DNA of 64,000 bases, from positions 5,807,001-5,871,000 of the forward strand of contig NZ_CP095855.1 of the NCBI RefSeq assembly GCF_023100805.1. The letters are read 5' to 3'. This DNA comes from Chitinophaga filiformis (GTDB lineage: Bacteria > Bacteroidota > Bacteroidia > Chitinophagales > Chitinophagaceae). Below, in pieces: positions 61,162 to 64,000 of this stretch. The notes below the pieces were generated by a model. That model searched no databases. It was not told the DNA's origin and saw nothing but the letters and a program-made list of their open reading frames with translations. Position 1 is the first letter of the stretch. Every line of letters begins with the position of its first letter. The translations under genes were made by a program, and so were the position numbers.

Positions 61162-64000
61162 ATGCATTTGACGATACAGGCACTCCGTAAGGCGGCTTAT
61201 TATAAGCGCTGGTGCATACTACTATTTTGTGTATGTATAGGCCTGTCATTTGCCCATGCTTCCCGAGCTACCAATAGTCCTATTCCCTATGCCGCTTTCC
61301 AGGATGGCGATACCATTAAAGTAACATTGAAGGTATACCGGGCCAGCCTCCGGCAGGTGATCCGCCTCATTGAAAAACAAACAGGCCTCACATTCGCGAT
61401 CTCTTCCACCCTTCTCGATAATGCCCGCACTGTATCCATACAGGTACAACGTCAGCCACTTACATCCGTGCTCCGCCAGATCTTTGCAGGCAGCAGGTAT
61501 GCCTTCGAGATCCGCAATAAACAGATCATCGTCTATCCCGAAGATGAGGCCCCGGCAAGACCGGGTATCATCAAACGGCCGGCAGACAAAGAGCTGGAAA
61601 AGTTTGTCGTAACAGGCCTGATCACCGACGGCGAAAGACCGCTGGCAGGTGTTTCCATACGCGAAAAAGATACGCATAACGGCGCCAGTACCAATGAAAG
61701 TGGCCGCTTCCGCATTGCTGTGGCCAACGGACAAGCAGTGCTCCAATGCTCACTTATCGGCTATGAGACACGTGAAATTGCCCTGAGAGACAGGAAAACC
61801 CTCGAAATCGTCCTTCAAAACGATACCAAGACATTGAGCGACCTCGTTATCATCGGTTACGGTATCCATAACAAAGCCAATATCACCGGCTCTATCACGA
61901 AAGTAGAGGGCCGGCGACTGAAAAGCCGTCCTGTGACCAACGTCATGGCAGCATTGCAGGGTACAGCGCCCGGGCTGCTGGTGACACGCAACAACGGCCA
62001 GCCGGGTAAAGAAGGCTTCAATCTCCAGATCAGGGGATTATCTTCCGGCAACTATAGCGAGCCGCTTGTACTGGTAGACGGGGCGCCCGGTTCCATTACC
62101 CTGCTCAATCCTAATGATATTGAATCCATCTCTGTGCTCAAAGACGCTGCCGCTGCATCGATCTATGGTCCGCTGGCAGCCGGTGGTGTTGTGCTGGTCA
62201 CTACCAAAAGAGGTAAGCCCGGCAAGATCTCCGTTGAATATAACAGCCTGTTCGGCATAGAAAAGCCTATTGCACTGCCTAAGCGGATGCGCTCCTGGCA
62301 GGCGGCTGCATTGCAGAACGAGGCAGCACAAAATGCTGGTCTGCCACCGGTATGGACAGCGCAGGATATTTCGCTGATGCGGGATCCCAATATTAATTTC
62401 CTGCCCAAACTGGATGGCAGCGGGAATTATAATTATTATGACGATTTTGACCCGCTTGACAAGGTTACCCGCAACAACAGCACTACCTCCACTTATACCA
62501 TCACGGCCAAAGGTGGAAGCGAAGCGCATCAGTACCTCCTCTCCCTCGGTCAGTTCTCCCGCCAGGGATTGTTCAACACAGGACCCGACAAAACATCCAG
62601 GACCAACGTGCAGTTCAATGCCAACAATCGCTTCAGCGATGTATTGAGCCTGGAAACAAGTCTGCAGTATGCCAGTAGCAACACCCTTTCTCCCGGCTGG
62701 CGTGTGGACGGCAACTATGGATTGCTCAACTTCTTATACCAGGCTCCGGGCAATGTACCAGTGTATGTACCTGGCACCAGGGAATTTACAGCAGGCTTTA
62801 ACAGCATTGCCTTACTGAAGGATGCCGGCAAAAGGGATGAACGTACCTCCTATGCAGATGCCGTATTTACACTGAAAGCGGAGAACCTGTATAAGGGGCT
62901 TACCTTAAAAGCAGTGTACAGTCCCCAGCTGACTACCAGTCACGACGGCCTGGGCAAGCGTACTGTCAACTTCTACGACGGCAGCGGTTATATCAATAGT
63001 GTCAATGATCCTAATTCGCTAAAGGCGGGTTACCTGATGGAGGTGCAGCATAGCCTGCAGCTGCTGGCCGACTATGACCTTCCTGCGGGAAAGAACAACA
63101 CCGTGCATATATTGGGCGGCTATGCCTACGAAAGCCATTATCAGCATCAGCGGATCATGACCGCGGCCGGTGTAACGAATAATGAACTGTCGCAGTTATC
63201 CTTCAATGATCCGCTAAAAGCCAACACCATACATTTTAAAGGCGCAGGAGGCCTGTCATCGCTGTTTGCGCGTATCAACTATAACTTCAATGACCGCTAC
63301 CTGCTGGAAGCGAACCTGATAGCAGCAGCGCTGACTTACAACAGTACACAGCAGCCGGAAATAAACAGGCAGCATGTCTTCCCTTCTTTCTCCGGAGGCT
63401 GGCGACTGAACAACGAGAAATGGTTTGCCGCTGCATTTCCCTTCTTCGATGAATTTAAGCTACGTGCCTCCTGGGGCATGCTGGGCAATTACAACTGGCG
63501 CAGCGGGCTCAATGATTTTAATTACCGCGATCAGATACTGCATCCGGCAGCATATCCGCTCATGTCTTACGATGAGAATGACCGCTACATCCCCGGGAAC
63601 AATAACTGGGAGACGGTATCCACTACCAACGCAGGACTGGACCTCACCTTCTTTAAAGGCAGGCTGAATATCAATGCGGACTATTTTGTGAAACACAATA
63701 CCCGTATGCAGATCGCCACGCAGACCTATCCGCAGGTCAACTGGTTATCGCCCACCTTCTACACCGCGGAACTGCGCTCCTGGGGATGGGAGCTGAACCT
63801 GGGCTGGCGCGACAACCGCGGGCCATTCAGTTATTGGGTAAATGCAAACCTCTTTGACGATCAGAATAAAATATTAAAGTCCAATGGTACTACTGCCTGG
63901 CTGAACGGGAACAACCGCGGCCTGGTAGGACGTCCTTATAATGCCATAGCAGGCTACAGGGCCACGGGCTATTTCCAGAATGAAGCGGAAGTAGCAGGTC
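61162..64000 (+). CDS. SusC-like TonB-dependent receptor with STN domain (cut by window end)
   Basis: The frame from ATG at 61162 runs open to the window end, about 946 residues, with the rest of the barrel and the stop outside. Order: signal peptide (CILLFCVCIGLSFAHA), STN signalling domain (~55-125; VTLKVYRASLRQVIRLIEKQ), carboxypeptidase-regulatory domain (~150-235; VTGLITDGERPLAGVSIRE, GRFRIAV), plug (LSDLVIIGYG; ALQGTAPGLLVTRNNGQPG; PLVLVDGAPG; LKDAAAASIYG), then barrel strands. The STN domain ties it to the FecR just upstream. A GGAGG lies 4-8 bases before the ATG, unusual in a phylum that rarely uses it. The ligand is unknown. Confidence 0.95.
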   Translation, partial: MHLTIQALRKAAYYKRWCILLFCVCIGLSFAHASRATNSPIPYAAFQDGDTIKVTLKVYRASLRQVIRLIEKQTGLTFAISSTLLDNARTVSIQVQRQPLTSVLRQIFAGSRYAFEIRNKQIIVYPEDEAPARPGIIKRPADKELEKFVVTGLITDGERPLAGVSIREKDTHNGASTNESGRFRIAVANGQAVLQCSLIGYETREIALRDRKTLEIVLQNDTKTLSDLVIIGYGIHNKANITGSITKVEGRRLKSRPVTNVMAALQGTAPGLLVTRNNGQPGKEGFNLQIRGLSSGNYSEPLVLVDGAPGSITLLNPNDIESISVLKDAAAASIYGPLAAGGVVLVTTKRGKPGKISVEYNSLFGIEKPIALPKRMRSWQAAALQNEAAQNAGLPPVWTAQDISLMRDPNINFLPKLDGSGNYNYYDDFDPLDKVTRNNSTTSTYTITAKGGSEAHQYLLSLGQFSRQGLFNTGPDKTSRTNVQFNANNRFSDVLSLETSLQYASSNTLSPGWRVDGNYGLLNFLYQAPGNVPVYVPGTREFTAGFNSIALLKDAGKRDERTSYADAVFTLKAENLYKGLTLKAVYSPQLTTSHDGLGKRTVNFYDGSGYINSVNDPNSLKAGYLMEVQHSLQLLADYDLPAGKNNTVHILGGYAYESHYQHQRIMTAAGVTNNELSQLSFNDPLKANTIHFKGAGGLSSLFARINYNFNDRYLLEANLIAAALTYNSTQQPEINRQHVFPSFSGGWRLNNEKWFAAAFPFFDEFKLRASWGMLGNYNWRSGLNDFNYRDQILHPAAYPLMSYDENDRYIPGNNNWETVSTTNAGLDLTFFKGRLNINADYFVKHNTRMQIATQTYPQVNWLSPTFYTAELRSWGWELNLGWRDNRGPFSYWVNANLFDDQNKILKSNGTTAWLNGNNRGLVGRPYNAIAGYRATGYFQNEAEVAG

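Overview
The window looks like a chromosomal segment from a Bacteroidota bacterium of the Chitinophaga type. The evidence is direct: promoter-like elements of the form TAnnTTTG, which is the Bacteroidota -7 consensus; an ECF sigma / FecR / SusC-type receptor cassette; several other sigma and anti-sigma pairs; DUF4349, DUF4252, DUF2911 and BT_3928-like proteins; a bifunctional aspartokinase-homoserine dehydrogenase; and many GTG and TTG starts. No rRNA, tRNA, CRISPR array, transposase or phage gene was found. Most of the window is core genome with structured intergenic DNA between the genes.

Layout. 1-4.0 kb: the end of an FAD monooxygenase, a fatty-acid desaturase with an apparent frameshift, an aldo/keto reductase with a duplicated 3' end, a tiny hydrophilic protein and homogentisate dioxygenase. 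4.0-9.8 kb: a 0.8 kb gene-free stretch rich in CTATAG palindromes, then a threonine operon (thrA-thrB-thrC) preceded by a Thr/Ile-rich leader peptide. 9.8-17.6 kb: a TPR lipoprotein, rpe, a multi-PAS histidine kinase with a CheY-like regulator, phoH, a DUF4878 lipoprotein and ppa. 17.7-22.7 kb: an NlpC/P60 hydrolase, two sigma / zinc-finger anti-sigma pairs and a secreted TPR protein. 22.9-33.6 kb: gyrA, saccharopine dehydrogenase, a sirtuin, a PAP2 phosphatase, DUF4349 and EVE proteins, lutA, ribH and pdhA. 33.8-46.2 kb: recF with a DUF721 gene, a DUF3828-like protein ending in a 40-bp perfect inverted repeat, a sigma / anti-sigma / DUF4252 x2 operon, an ABC permease, a DoxX-like protein, folP-cdaA, a repeat cluster, an FKBP isomerase, an NrnA-like phosphoesterase, ndk and xerD. 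46.2-53.5 kb: 1 kb of repeat-rich gene-free DNA, a PI-PLC-like lipoprotein, an unknown two-domain protein, then a cassette of a small Cys/Pro-tailed protein, a membrane protein, a histidine kinase and a LuxR-type regulator, followed by a DUF2911 protein. 53.5-64 kb: a PIG-L deacetylase operon with two tiny membrane proteins and a sodium/solute symporter, small conserved proteins, and a sigma / FecR / SusC cassette cut by the window edge.

How genes work together. thrABC makes threonine from aspartate and the leader suggests attenuation. folP-cdaA links folate synthesis to c-di-AMP synthesis, as is common in the phylum. The sigma / anti-sigma pairs and two two-component systems are the main regulatory content. 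The PIG-L / symporter operon looks like a system for deacetylating and importing an amino sugar or related compound. The sigma / FecR / STN-containing SusC set is a transenvelope signalling cassette for uptake of an unknown ligand.

The most unusual signal is that three unrelated genes (aldo/keto reductase, ABC permease, DUF2911 protein) are each followed by a diverged tandem copy of their own 3' end that keeps the reading frame and stop codon. A fourth gene ends inside a 40-bp perfect inverted repeat. The cassette at 49.6-52.3 kb is the best candidate for an undescribed signalling system.
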